A stretch of 64,000 bases of DNA from Emticicia agri (GCF_004168285.1 NZ_SEWF01000010.1:62001-126000); one strand, 5' to 3'. Positions 53,297 through 63,006 are shown, numbered from the stretch's first letter. The notes: generated by a model not told the origin, from the letters alone. Made by a program: numbers and translations.

Positions 53297-54979
53297 CTAA
53301 AATCCTGGATTTTGTGCAAATGCACCTTTGGCTGACCGGTCAATCTGTGTCTGAGGTATCGGGCGCACATTGTGTCTGTCAGCAATATTTACTGCTGCTT
53401 GTGGGTTATGCATTTTCACTCTTTCTACCAGTAATCCCCAACGTTTCAAATCTACCCAACGCATTTGTTCGCCAGCCAGCTCTCTCGCTCTTTCTTCAAT
53501 AATCATTTCGAAGTTCATCTGAGCTTCAGTAATCAGCATCGCATCTTTTTTGCCCGGCCAACCTGCTCGGTAACGTACCATATTAAATGCCTTTGTTGCA
53601 TCTGCTATGTTTCCTGCTTTTAATTGTGCTTCTGCCAACATCAGATAAATATCTGCTAAACGGAACACGAAGAAATCACGGCTACCAGCTTCATAAGTCA
53701 GGTCAGGACGTTTAGTATCAAAAAACTTAGTCAAGGTCGGGAATAATGCCTCGTCATATCTGCTTGGTACTAATACCTGATATTTTTTCTTGGCACGCTC
53801 TTCCAAAGACATTTCATAACCCGGAATAAAAATAGCTGTATCTCCGGCTGCGAAAGTAAGTTTGGTTTTAGAGTTATCAAAAGAAGCATTCAGGTTTGCT
53901 CCAGGGTTATTGCTCAACCAGGTATCTCTGAAAGTCTTTTTGTAACGAGAGTCGTTGGTTCTGTCAGCAAATACGGTATTCAATAAATAAGAAGTAGGGC
54001 GTAAACGTTTGAATGGGCGGCCATAGAATACATCACGTTTCATACCCGGTTGAACGTCATACTGCATACCAAAGAACAAGTGCAGGTTATTCCCACCATT
54101 CACAGCACCTGTATTATTGGTAAGGTTGGTTAATGGGTCAGAAGTATATTGTACGGCAAAAACAACTTCACTATTCTGCTGATTGTTTTCGTCATGTACC
54201 TGAGCAAAATCATCTAACAATTTAAAGCCATAGTTATTGATAACATTATTGCAAAGGGCTGCTGCTTTGGTAAAGTCATCGGCAGCTTTTTGAGCAGAAT
54301 AGGCTTTTGTCAAATAAACTTTAGCTAAAAGTGCTTCTGCAGATGCTTTGGTAGCACGGCCATAGTCAGACGAATGACCTTTTGCTTCCAGATTAGCTAC
54401 TGCCTCATTCAAATCTGCAATAATAGCATTGTACATTTCGGCATCAGAGGCTCTTTTGGTGTCTTTGGTTGGTGACAAAGTTTCGGTTAGTCTCAAGTCT
54501 ACCCCACCCCATTGCATAAACAGGATATAATAGTAGTGCGCTCTCAGGAATTTGGCCTCTGCGACTCTCAGTTTTTTGATAGCATCTGATACGGCTGCTT
54601 TCGGTGCCCTTTCAATAACTGCATTACAAGTATTTATACCACGATAGAGTTCATCCCAGGTATTAATCAGATAGTCAACTGTTGGTTGCATCTGCGTATC
54701 GTAGAAATGGAAGCCTTTATAACCACCATCTGCTCCTGTTGCATAAATATCGGTACCATACTCGGTCAGGGTTAAACCTTGCTGACTTCCATAGAAATAT
54801 CTGAGTGAAGAATAAGCTGATTTAACTGCATCTTCAAACCCTTTGGCAGTATTCATGTAATCGTTGCCGATACCCGATACTACTTTTTCGTCCAATAAAT
54901 CTTTGCAGGATTGAGTTGTCAAAAGAATTGACATTACCCCTAAGACTTTGATTGGTTTTAATATATTTTTTAGTTTCAT
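53297..54979 (-). CDS. SusD/RagB-family surface glycan-binding lipoprotein
   Basis: A 560-aa outer-membrane lipoprotein (lipobox LLTTQSC, then KDLLDE). The SusD tetratricopeptide core (about 60-330) and RagB domain are recognisable from VAEAKFLRAHYYYILFMQWGGV, FVFRLADIYLMLAEAQLKAG and EERARELAGEQMRWVDLKRWG. It binds an oligosaccharide at the cell surface and hands it to the SusC partner encoded just upstream (29 bp). Length is normal. Confidence 0.95.
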   Translation of the reverse strand: MKLKNILKPIKVLGVMSILLTTQSCKDLLDEKVVSGIGNDYMNTAKGFEDAVKSAYSSLRYFYGSQQGLTLTEYGTDIYATGADGGYKGFHFYDTQMQPTVDYLINTWDELYRGINTCNAVIERAPKAAVSDAIKKLRVAEAKFLRAHYYYILFMQWGGVDLRLTETLSPTKDTKRASDAEMYNAIIADLNEAVANLEAKGHSSDYGRATKASAEALLAKVYLTKAYSAQKAADDFTKAAALCNNVINNYGFKLLDDFAQVHDENNQQNSEVVFAVQYTSDPLTNLTNNTGAVNGGNNLHLFFGMQYDVQPGMKRDVFYGRPFKRLRPTSYLLNTVFADRTNDSRYKKTFRDTWLSNNPGANLNASFDNSKTKLTFAAGDTAIFIPGYEMSLEERAKKKYQVLVPSRYDEALFPTLTKFFDTKRPDLTYEAGSRDFFVFRLADIYLMLAEAQLKAGNIADATKAFNMVRYRAGWPGKKDAMLITEAQMNFEMIIEERARELAGEQMRWVDLKRWGLLVERVKMHNPQAAVNIADRHNVRPIPQTQIDRSAKGAFAQNPGF

Positions 54980-55008
54980 TTTCTTAAATAATTAAATAAT
55001 TTTTCAAC

Positions 55009-58000
55009 TTAGAATCTTACGTTCAAACCAAAGGTTGTAACCGAAGTAGCAGGTACAACGTTTTCACTCACGGCAGTTGTTCCGTTACCTGAAGAAGTAA
55101 TCGTTGCCTCAGGGTCAATACCATTATATTTATCACGATATACCGACCAGATTTTAGGTTGTTGGATACTTGTGTACAAACGTAGCGACTCCATACCCAA
55201 TTTCTTAGCAATTTTTGGAGAGAAAGTATAGCCAAAATTGATATTTCTTAATTTAACAAAAGTACCGTCGTAGTAAATCAACGTAGTATTGTAAACCGGG
55301 AACTCCTGTGTACTTTTCGGACGAGGGAATTCGTTAGTCGGATTATTTGGTGTCCAGTAATCAACTTTGATTTGTTGGTAGCGACCTGCCAACTGGTTTC
55401 TGTTCTGATGGAAACCACTCACAATCATGTTTCCGAAACGACCAAACAAGAAAGCTGATAAATCGAAACCTTTGTACTCAAATCTGGTGGTAAAACCAGC
55501 GCTAAAATCAGGAATATCTGAACCCAATAATACGCGGTCTGCGGCTGTAATTTTACCATCACCATTCGTATCCTGTACTCTAATCTGACCTACTTCACTA
55601 CCAAACGATTTTGCCAGATCAGCTTCGTTTGTTTGCCAGATACCTACTTTTTTGAAGTCGTAGTATGAGTTTAACGGTTGACCGATAAACCAACGGTTTC
55701 CTAAGTCGTCAACTTTACCATTATATAAAGAAATGATAGCTTCGGTATTTTTGGTAAAAGTAAAGTCAGTTGTCCATTTGAAACCACTCGGCGAATTTAC
55801 GTTTACAGTTGTAAAACCTAATTCTATACCTTTGTTACGAGTCTGACCTACGTTTCTTGTTACAGACAAGAATCCGGTTGAACCTGGTAACTGGTCAGAT
55901 AATAGAAGGTCGGTAGTATTGGTTTCATACAATTCTAATGAACCCTGGATTCTGCCTCTCAGGAAGCTAAAATCTAACCCGATATTAGCTGTTGCAGAAG
56001 ATTCCCATTTCAAATCAGGATTTCCGATAGTATTTGGTCTGTAACCAAAAGCTGCTGCTGAACCCCAGGCATAAGCTGTTCTGGTTAATAAACCTTGTGT
56101 CTGGTAAGGAGCTACCCCCTGATTACCTACTACACCCCAGCCTGCTCTCAGTTTCAATAAATCTAACCAGGTAACTTGTTTCATGAAAGGCTCATTGCTG
56201 ATATTCCAGCCTAAAGCAATACCTGGGAAATTACCATATTTGGTATTGGCACCGAAACGGCTTGAACCATCACGGCGTAGCGTAGCTGTCAGGAGATACT
56301 TATCATTGAAATCATAGTTCACACGAGCCATGTAAGAGTTAATGGTCCATTGAGTTAAACCACTACCTACCAACAATACCGAACTTGCATTACCTAAGTT
56401 ATAGAACTGTTGCGTTTCTGCCGGCACACCTTGTACCTCAGTTCTGAAAACTTCAAAATTATCTCTCTGAATAGAGTGTAGTAAAGTAACCCCTAAGTTA
56501 TGTTTACCACTAAATGTTTTGTTGTAGTTAACGATATTCTCCAATGTCCAGTTAAAGCCGTTGTTATTCTGAACAGAAGCCTGCGGGTCACCGAATTTAC
56601 GGGCATTAGTAGCTGCCCCAATAAAGCGTCCCCATCTCTGAATAGTAAAGTCAGGCCCAAAATTTACACGGTATTTTAAACCTTCGATAATTTTAACCTC
56701 TGCATACAGGCTATTAAACAAACGGTATTTTTTGGTTTCATCTACTTGTGCACCCGGTACAATCTCTGCCAACGGGTTAGTTAATAACGCATCATTGGTT
56801 GGAGAGAAAATAAGGTTTCCATTATCGTCATATGGTCTTGCTAACGGGTTCTGCTGAATGGTCATACCATAAGGGTTCAGGTTTTCTCCGTTTCTGATGC
56901 TGTACATGGTATAAGAAGATAAACCCACTTTCAGACGATTATTGATATTATGGTCAATATTTACCCTTAAAGACATACGGGTATAATCTAATCCGGCTGT
57001 AATACCTTTATCCTGAAAATATCCGCCTGAAATATAAAACTGTGTTTTATCATTTCCACCTTGTACGCCTAATGAGTGGTTCTGCATCACACCATTGCGT
57101 AAAAGCAAATCCTGCCAGTCGGTGTTAGTACCGTTAGCAATACCTCTTGCTACAGCTGGGTCACCCCCTAATACAGCAATTTTTGCATCAGCAGCAGGAT
57201 CGCCCACACCTGTTGGTACAGGATTGCCATTGGCATCTTTATAAAGGTTAGTAGCACGATAAGCCTCTCTTACATACTCAAGAAATTCAGGTCCACTAAA
57301 CAAGTTGATTTTATCAAGTGGTGTTGAAACCCCGCCGTAAGTATCAAAACTTACGGTTGTTTTGCCTTTTACCGCTCCTCTTTTAGTAGTTACTAATACA
57401 ACCCCGTTAGCACCTCTGGCACCATAGATGGCTGTAGCCGTAGCATCTTTCAAAACTTCCATAGATTGAACATCGCTTGGGTTCAGGTCTTCGTAGCCTG
57501 CTGATAACGGAATACCATCTACTACATATAGCGGGTCGTTACCTGCGTTGAACGAACGACGACCACGAATCAGAATCTTTGGTACTGACCCCGGTCTTGA
57601 ACCTGATTGAGAAACGTCAACCCCGGCTACACGGCCTTGCATAGCTTGCCCTAAACTGGTAATAGGCATTTCCTGAATCTGTTTCGCACTTACCGACGAA
57701 ATAGCACCAGTGGTCTGGCTTTTCTTCTGTGAACCATAACCTACTACAACTACTTCACTTAAAGCAGCTGCATCTTCTTCCAACGATACATTAATGGTAG
57801 TTCTTCCACCGGTGGCAACTTCCTGCGCTTTAAACCCGATGTAGCTGAATACTAAAACCGAATTGGCTGAGGCCTGAACCGAAAATTTACCACCTGCATC
57901 TGTGATGGCACCCTGAGTAGTTCCTTTTACTGTAACACTAACGCCCGGAAGGCCAGTGCCTCCAACGTCAGAAACTGTTCCCGAAACAGTACGGGTTTGA

Positions 58001-58068
58001 GCTTGTGCAAACTGCCCGCTAAGAAGTACGGCAAACACAAGCAACATTTTTTGTAGTAGTTGTTTCAT
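55009..58068 (-). CDS. SusC/RagA-family TonB-linked outer-membrane transporter
   Basis: A 1019-aa transporter. Signal peptide (to about 23), CarboxypepD_reg-like domain (about 25-105, RTVSGTVSDVGGTGLPGVSV), the linker EVVVVGYGSQKKSQTTGAIS typical of SusC, a plug (about 115-240, LQ-type GRVAGVDVSQSGSRPG and DPLYVVDGIPL) and a beta-barrel ending GLNVRF. It imports oligosaccharide by TonB energy. It is first in the locus, divergent from the AraC-type regulator at 58334, its probable controller. Confidence 0.96.
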   Translation of the reverse strand: MKQLLQKMLLVFAVLLSGQFAQAQTRTVSGTVSDVGGTGLPGVSVTVKGTTQGAITDAGGKFSVQASANSVLVFSYIGFKAQEVATGGRTTINVSLEEDAAALSEVVVVGYGSQKKSQTTGAISSVSAKQIQEMPITSLGQAMQGRVAGVDVSQSGSRPGSVPKILIRGRRSFNAGNDPLYVVDGIPLSAGYEDLNPSDVQSMEVLKDATATAIYGARGANGVVLVTTKRGAVKGKTTVSFDTYGGVSTPLDKINLFSGPEFLEYVREAYRATNLYKDANGNPVPTGVGDPAADAKIAVLGGDPAVARGIANGTNTDWQDLLLRNGVMQNHSLGVQGGNDKTQFYISGGYFQDKGITAGLDYTRMSLRVNIDHNINNRLKVGLSSYTMYSIRNGENLNPYGMTIQQNPLARPYDDNGNLIFSPTNDALLTNPLAEIVPGAQVDETKKYRLFNSLYAEVKIIEGLKYRVNFGPDFTIQRWGRFIGAATNARKFGDPQASVQNNNGFNWTLENIVNYNKTFSGKHNLGVTLLHSIQRDNFEVFRTEVQGVPAETQQFYNLGNASSVLLVGSGLTQWTINSYMARVNYDFNDKYLLTATLRRDGSSRFGANTKYGNFPGIALGWNISNEPFMKQVTWLDLLKLRAGWGVVGNQGVAPYQTQGLLTRTAYAWGSAAAFGYRPNTIGNPDLKWESSATANIGLDFSFLRGRIQGSLELYETNTTDLLLSDQLPGSTGFLSVTRNVGQTRNKGIELGFTTVNVNSPSGFKWTTDFTFTKNTEAIISLYNGKVDDLGNRWFIGQPLNSYYDFKKVGIWQTNEADLAKSFGSEVGQIRVQDTNGDGKITAADRVLLGSDIPDFSAGFTTRFEYKGFDLSAFLFGRFGNMIVSGFHQNRNQLAGRYQQIKVDYWTPNNPTNEFPRPKSTQEFPVYNTTLIYYDGTFVKLRNINFGYTFSPKIAKKLGMESLRLYTSIQQPKIWSVYRDKYNGIDPEATITSSGNGTTAVSENVVPATSVTTFGLNVRF

Positions 58069-58109
58069 ACAAATTATTAAGGTTAATATAAAATTAGGCT
58101 TCCGCTAAA

Positions 58110-58142
58110 AAAATGTAAATTTTATATTGGAATAATTACAAA
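58110..58142 (-). promoter_or_regulatory. Possible susC promoter
   Basis: On the minus strand TTTG (58142-58139), a 21-bp spacer and TACATTTT (58117-58110, one mismatch in the -7) precede the SusC ATG by 41 bp. The spacer is longer than optimal, consistent with activator dependence. Confidence 0.4.
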
Positions 58143-58333
58143 ATTAGGTATATATATAGGGTTTTACCACTAAAATTTAGTCATTTTCTAATATTTTTTT
58201 GACAAGTTATTTGTATATTTAAGCAAGAAAACATAGTGCTATTGAATTTTGCCATTATATTTACATGATTTTTCTATTAGCTATCAAAAGAAATAGAGTA
58301 TAGACTGAACTGGTATTAATAGCGACAAAAGAA

Positions 58334-59197
58334 ATGAAACCCCAATTACTCAAAATATCAAACCCTGCTGATTATTCGTTTAATCTTTATGTGCAGGAAT
58401 GCCCTTTCTTCCCGACCCCCTGGCATTATCACCCCGAATACGAAATTGTACTTATTTTAGAAAGTACCGGAAAGAAATTTATTGGGAGCAGCATTACAGA
58501 CTATAGCCCGGGCGACTTGTGTATGATTGGTTCTTACTTACCTCATTATTACCGCAATGACGAAGAATTTTATGTAAAAGATTCAGGTCTGAAAGCCCGT
58601 TCGTTGGTAATTCATTTTTTAGAAGATTTTTTAGGAGACAAATTTTTAGAGATTCCCGAGAGTCAGGCAATCAAGGCTTTGCTCGAACGCTCGAAAAGAG
58701 GTTTGTCATTTGGTGAGAAAACAGTGCAGAAAGTAGAGCCTAAATTTAAAAATCTGCCGAATCTGAAAGGCATGAGCCGATTGCTCGAAATGATTTCTAT
58801 TCTGACGATTCTGGCCGAAAGTGAAGACAAGCAGGATTTAACTACTAACCCTATCTCGCTACGTAATGAAGTCGATTCAGCCCGTATGAATAAGGTATTT
58901 GAATATGTGATGCAGAAATATCAGGAAGAAATACAGTTGAGCGATGTGGCCGAACTGGCCAATATGAGTGAGTCGGCTTTTAGTCGTTATTTTAAAAAGC
59001 GCACACGCCGTACTTTCTCACAATTTCTTGCCGAAATACGGATTGAACACGCCTGTAAATTACTGATGGCTGATAAAATGAGTGTGGCAGAGATTTCTTT
59101 CGAAAGTGGCTTTAATAACCTTTCTAATTTCAACAGGCAGTTTAAGGCTATTAAAAAGATAACACCGCTTACTTACCGCACCAAATTCCTGGAGTAG
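58334..59197 (+). CDS. AraC-family regulator with cupin sensor, of the SusCD locus
   Basis: A 287-aa regulator. The N-terminal cupin (about 18-100) includes FPTPWHYHPEYEIVLILEST and YSPGDLCMIGSYLPHYYR. The C-terminal AraC helix-turn-helix pair (about 190-287) includes LSDVAELANMSESAFSRYFKKR and NNLSNFNRQFKAIKKITPLTYR. It is divergent from susC across 265 bp, so it probably controls the locus in response to a sugar product. It resembles the AraC-type protein at 30266 over the whole length. Confidence 0.93.
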   Translation: MKPQLLKISNPADYSFNLYVQECPFFPTPWHYHPEYEIVLILESTGKKFIGSSITDYSPGDLCMIGSYLPHYYRNDEEFYVKDSGLKARSLVIHFLEDFLGDKFLEIPESQAIKALLERSKRGLSFGEKTVQKVEPKFKNLPNLKGMSRLLEMISILTILAESEDKQDLTTNPISLRNEVDSARMNKVFEYVMQKYQEEIQLSDVAELANMSESAFSRYFKKRTRRTFSQFLAEIRIEHACKLLMADKMSVAEISFESGFNNLSNFNRQFKAIKKITPLTYRTKFLE

Positions 59198-59198
59198 A

Positions 59199-59411
59199 TT
59201 AATGCTTAGGGCAATCGCACTGGTTTTTGCCTTTAAACAAGCCCCACATAAAGCCTTTTTTCTTTTTGTAAGCGCCGCTTTTTTTTCTTCGGCCTTTGCC
59301 CAATTCTTTTTTAACACCAACAGAAGTCTTAGTGTCGATACTCGCTGCCTGAGAGAACTCAGGCGTAATGGCTAATAAGCCTATAATACCCAGAATGGCT
59401 ACTTTTTTCAT
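59199..59411 (-). CDS. Small basic secreted protein
   Basis: A 70-aa protein with a signal peptide (MKKVAILGIIGLLAITPEFSQA) and a mature part that is very rich in Lys/Gly (GKGRRKKSGAYKKKKG), ending in CDCPKH. I do not recognise a family. It is convergent with the AraC gene, one base between the stops. It could be a small cationic envelope protein or peptide. Confidence 0.6.
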   Translation of the reverse strand: MKKVAILGIIGLLAITPEFSQAASIDTKTSVGVKKELGKGRRKKSGAYKKKKGFMWGLFKGKNQCDCPKH

Positions 59412-59566
59412 TTGGTTAGTCTATTTTCAATTGAAACGAAAAAACTTTGACAAAAATTACACCATTAATCTATTTTTCGACTGAAAAAGCCATCTGTTTA
59501 TTGGTAAATGGTACTTTGGCTTTAGCCAGTGAACTTTATAAACAGCATAGTTTCTGTAAATATACT

Positions 59567-59610
59567 CATAAAAAAACAAAAACCTCCTGCGGCAAAGCCA
59601 CAGGAGGTTT
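59567..59610 (-). terminator. Orphan minus-strand terminator
   Basis: On the minus strand, the 10-bp stem AAACCTCCTG (59610-59601) pairs with its complement (59589-59580), with an inner GGC/GCC pair, and is followed by five T, one G and more T. No minus-strand gene lies just upstream of it. It might end an unannotated small transcript from 59611-59938. Confidence 0.65.
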
Positions 59611-59938
59611 CCAAACCCCTAACCTAAACAAAATATGAGAATGTACGCTTTATAGTCTGAATTTAAGGCTGTTAATCCGTTCTACAGAGAAACATGTATT
59701 ACTATAGCATTGATGGCAAAAGATTTTTGTAAATAGTTTTCATGGCTTTTAAAAAATATTTACTATACTTGATTGTTAATTGTTTTTGTTTGATGGTTCA
59801 AAATTAATGAGTAACCCTGACCTGAAAAAGGCAGAATTGATTGCCGGATAGGAAGAATATACGTGTGGCAGGTTTTGACTCATATATGGCTCGACAGTTA
59901 ACGCTCCCTCTTATTAACCTGATTTCTATTGATAACCT
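59611..59938. other. Gene-free stretch before the PIG-L gene
   Basis: It holds a leader-like run right after the hairpin (CCCCTAACCTAAAC, then an ATG at 59635 with only six codons), and otherwise AT-rich sequence. The only long minus-strand frame (59804-60088) overlaps the PIG-L start and has no sign of being a gene. No promoter for the gene at 59939 was clear. Confidence 0.5.
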
Positions 59939-60832
59939 ATGAAAAAAGCTACTCATGCCCTGGGCTTTGTCCTCCTGTTTGTATTTTTCTGCTACCAAAG
60001 TTATAGTCAGGGACCTAAAGTCTTGATTATAACCGCCCATCCTGACGATGAAACGATGTTTCCGGTAACTGTTTTCAAGGTTACGCATGAAATGAAAGGC
60101 ACTGCCGACGTTGCCCTGATAACAGATGGTTCGGGTGGATACAATGGCTTGGTGGCCTCGAGCTATTATGGAAAAAACATGACCGATTCGGCTACTGGAA
60201 GAACATATCTGCCTTTAATCCGGAAAAAAGAGTTGCTTTGCTCCGGCGAAGTAATGGGTATCAGAAATTTTTATTTCTTCGACCAGATTGATGATTTCTA
60301 TCAGATGAATCCGGAGCCTTTTCTATCGGGCGAGCGTTGGGATATGAATTATTGTGAAAAAAAATTAGATAAAATCTTAGAGCAGGGTAAATACGATTTT
60401 ATTTTTTGTTTGGTGCCCGATGCAGGTCAGCATGCACATCACAAAACAGCCAGTATTATGGCCTTGCGGGCAGCGCAAAGATTCAAAGGTGCCGATAAAC
60501 CCATTGTATTAGGTGGCAGGTCGGCCAGTAAAGATTATTCATTCAGATTTACTGAATTAGAGAATTATCCCGAAACCAGAATTTCAAGCAAAGCCCCGGT
60601 CTTTTACTTCGACCGCTCTTATGGCTTTGGCGAAAACAATAAACATAGCTATATGATTGTAGCAGACTGGGTAAAAGCCTGCCATAAATCACAAAGCGGA
60701 GATATGAATGCGGCCATGCACAAAGGCGATTTGGAGACATTCTGGTATTTTGAGATAAATGGCGACCTAAACATTGAAAGAACCAGAGCTTTTTTTGAAC
60801 AACTGAAAAGCAGTGGTTTTCCTACAAAATAG
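59939..60832 (+). CDS. Secreted PIG-L-family deacetylase
   Basis: A 297-aa exported zinc deacetylase (signal peptide KKATHALGFVLLFVFFCYQSYSQ). The N-terminal metal motif is AHPDDETMFP (about 31-40) and the second metal site is HAHHKTASIMALRA (about 163-176). PIG-L enzymes deacetylate GlcNAc-type substrates such as GlcNAc conjugates. It is 174 bp upstream of the NagB-PIG-L fusion on the same strand, which suggests a shared amino-sugar role. The substrate is unknown. Confidence 0.88.
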   Translation: MKKATHALGFVLLFVFFCYQSYSQGPKVLIITAHPDDETMFPVTVFKVTHEMKGTADVALITDGSGGYNGLVASSYYGKNMTDSATGRTYLPLIRKKELLCSGEVMGIRNFYFFDQIDDFYQMNPEPFLSGERWDMNYCEKKLDKILEQGKYDFIFCLVPDAGQHAHHKTASIMALRAAQRFKGADKPIVLGGRSASKDYSFRFTELENYPETRISSKAPVFYFDRSYGFGENNKHSYMIVADWVKACHKSQSGDMNAAMHKGDLETFWYFEINGDLNIERTRAFFEQLKSSGFPTK

Positions 60833-60952
60833 ATAGATTGTTATAGCCGCTAAACCATTTTATCGGCTAAGTGTCTGTTTTACATTTTTAAAAAAATTTA
60901 AAAATTAAATTTCTGAACATCAAAAAAAATGTTTTGTTAATAAGAAAAGCCT

Positions 60953-60960
60953 TAAATTTG
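60953..60960 (+). promoter_or_regulatory. -7 box of the nagB-type gene
   Basis: TAAATTTG is a perfect TAnnTTTG match 46 bp before the ATG. The nearest TTTG (60933) is 16 bp upstream, closer than normal, so the -33 is uncertain. Confidence 0.4.
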
Positions 60961-61006
60961 TCAAAATTTCCTGCGATTATTGCTCTAAAACAAAACTACA
61001 ATCATA

Positions 61007-62929
61007 ATGGAACAGCAGATTATCACAAATGAACCTATTGCTTACGAGAAGATTCCAACCAAAATTTTTAAAGATTCAAAAGAGGCATCGAAGGCGGTTG
61101 CACAAGAAATTGCTGATTTGATTCGGGAAAAACAAAAACAAGGAAAACAATGTATTCTTGGTCTGGCCACAGGCTCTTCTCCTAAATCGGTATATGCCGA
61201 GTTAGTAAGAATGCACAGAGAAGAAGGACTAAGCTTTAAAAATGTAGTTTCTTTTAACCTTGACGAATACTTTCCGATGGAACCTGACTCTCTGCAAAGT
61301 TATGTTCGTTTTATGAAAGAGCAACTTTTTGATAAGGTTGATATTCCGAAAGAAAACTATTTCATTCCTGATGGAACTGTTCCTGCCAGTAAGGTAAAAG
61401 ATTTTAGTGATGAATATGAGCGAAAAATAGATGCCATGGGTGGGCTCGATTTTCAGTTGTTAGGTATCGGGGCAAATGGTCATATTGGTTTCAATGAGCC
61501 TGGTTCATTAATTAATTCAAGAACCCGTCTGATGATGCTCGACCACTCAACCCGTGTAGCAGCCGCCTCAGATTTTGGTGGTAGTCTGGTAAAAGTTCCG
61601 AAAAAAGCCATTACCCTTGGTGTTTCTAAAATTCTGAATGCCAAAAGAGTAGTACTACTGGCATGGGGTGAGAGAAAAGCACCTGTAATTGCAGAAGCCG
61701 TTGAGGGCAGAGTAACCGAATCGGTACCTGCTTCGTACTTACAGACCCATGCAAATTCGTTGTTTGTGATAGACGAAAGAGCGGCATCAGAATTAACCCG
61801 CATGAAAACCCCTTGGTTGGTTGAAGATGTTGACTGGACAAGCAAAATGGTGAAAAAGGCAGTTACTAATCTATCGCTTTCTTTAAGTATCCCTATCCTG
61901 AAACTGACTAATAAAGATTATAACGATAATGGTTTAAGTGATTTACTGGCGCAACACGGACAAGCCTACGAAATCAATATTGAAGTATTTAATCAACTAC
62001 AACATACCATTACAGGCTGGCCGGGTGGTAAACCCAATGCCGATGATACCAATCGCCCTGAAAGAGCTTTACCTGCTAAAAAACGTGTGATTATTTTCAG
62101 CCCTCACCCGGATGATGATATTATCTCAATGGGTGGTACATTCCAGCGTCTGGTTGACCAGGGGCACGATGTACATATCGGTTACCAAACCTCAGGTAAT
62201 ATTGCCGTGGCCGACGATGAAGCTATCCGTTTTATTGATTTTGTGGTTGACTTTAACCATAAATTCGGCATTGAAAATAAAGAAACGCAAACTTTGTTTA
62301 CCGAGGCAAAAGAGTTCTTGAAAAACAAGAAAGATAGCGATATTGACCCTGCTGCCGTTAGATACGTAAAAGGCTTGATACGTAGAGGTGAAGCTAAAGC
62401 TACTTGCCGCTTTGTAGGTATTCCGGAAGAAAACGTACATTTCCTGGATATGCCTTTTTACGAAACAGGCCGTATTGAGAAAAAACCTCTTGGCTCCGAA
62501 GATGTAAAAGTGGTAGCTGATTTGATAGAAGAAGTAAAACCGCATCAGGTATATGCTGCCGGAGACTTAGCTGACCCACATGGTACCCATAAGGTTTGTT
62601 TAGATGCTATTTTTGCTGCTATTGAGGGCTTGAAACACAAAAACTTCATGAAAGACTGCTGGGTATGGCTATACCGTGGTGCATGGGCTGAGTGGGATAT
62701 TCATGAAATTGAAATGGCTGTGCCTATGTCGCCTGACCAGGTGTTACAAAAACGTATGGGTATCTTTAAACACCAATCGCAAAAAGATGGTGTGGTGTTC
62801 CAGGGTACCGATGCCCGTGAGTTTTGGCAGCGTGCCGAAGAGCGCAACAGAGCTACAGCAGGTCTTTATAACAAATTAGGGCTGGCAGAGTACGAAGCAA
62901 TGGAAGCCTTTGTGAGATGGAAGTTTTAA
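61007..62929 (+). CDS. nagB: Glucosamine-6-phosphate deaminase fused to a PIG-L domain
   Basis: A 640-aa fusion. The N-terminal NagB domain (about 15-285) converts glucosamine 6-phosphate to fructose 6-phosphate and ammonia. NLDEYFPM (Asp86) and GIGANGHIGFNEPG (His159) carry catalytic residues. The C-terminal PIG-L/LmbE-type deacetylase domain (about 355-640) has HPDDD (367-371) and a second metal site around ADPHGTHKVCLDAI (about 525-538). This could couple removal of an acetyl group to deamination. The fusion is recurrent in Bacteroidota. The PIG-L substrate is unproven. No signal peptide, so cytoplasmic. Confidence 0.92.
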   Translation: MEQQIITNEPIAYEKIPTKIFKDSKEASKAVAQEIADLIREKQKQGKQCILGLATGSSPKSVYAELVRMHREEGLSFKNVVSFNLDEYFPMEPDSLQSYVRFMKEQLFDKVDIPKENYFIPDGTVPASKVKDFSDEYERKIDAMGGLDFQLLGIGANGHIGFNEPGSLINSRTRLMMLDHSTRVAAASDFGGSLVKVPKKAITLGVSKILNAKRVVLLAWGERKAPVIAEAVEGRVTESVPASYLQTHANSLFVIDERAASELTRMKTPWLVEDVDWTSKMVKKAVTNLSLSLSIPILKLTNKDYNDNGLSDLLAQHGQAYEINIEVFNQLQHTITGWPGGKPNADDTNRPERALPAKKRVIIFSPHPDDDIISMGGTFQRLVDQGHDVHIGYQTSGNIAVADDEAIRFIDFVVDFNHKFGIENKETQTLFTEAKEFLKNKKDSDIDPAAVRYVKGLIRRGEAKATCRFVGIPEENVHFLDMPFYETGRIEKKPLGSEDVKVVADLIEEVKPHQVYAAGDLADPHGTHKVCLDAIFAAIEGLKHKNFMKDCWVWLYRGAWAEWDIHEIEMAVPMSPDQVLQKRMGIFKHQSQKDGVVFQGTDAREFWQRAEERNRATAGLYNKLGLAEYEAMEAFVRWKF

Positions 62930-62943
62930 AAGTTAATTTTGAT

Positions 62944-62999
62944 TATATAGATATGAAAAAGGCGTTTGAAGAATCAAACGCCTTTTTCATATCTATATA
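62944..62999. terminator. Perfect 26-bp bidirectional hairpin terminator
   Basis: Residues 62944-62969 pair perfectly with 62974-62999 around loop AGAA, giving a core GGCGTTTGA stem and AAAAA/TTTTT tracts on each side. It lies between convergent genes. Confidence 0.93.
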
Positions 63000-63006
63000 G
63001 CAAAGT

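Noticed and set aside
59804-60088. Minus-strand 94-aa open frame
   Set aside because: It overlaps the start of the PIG-L gene, has an ordinary shadow composition and no signal or domain.
60838-60880. Hairpin after the PIG-L gene as a terminator
   Set aside because: The TAGCCG/CGGCTA stem has only six pairs, a 14-nt loop and no T tract, so it is too weak to call.
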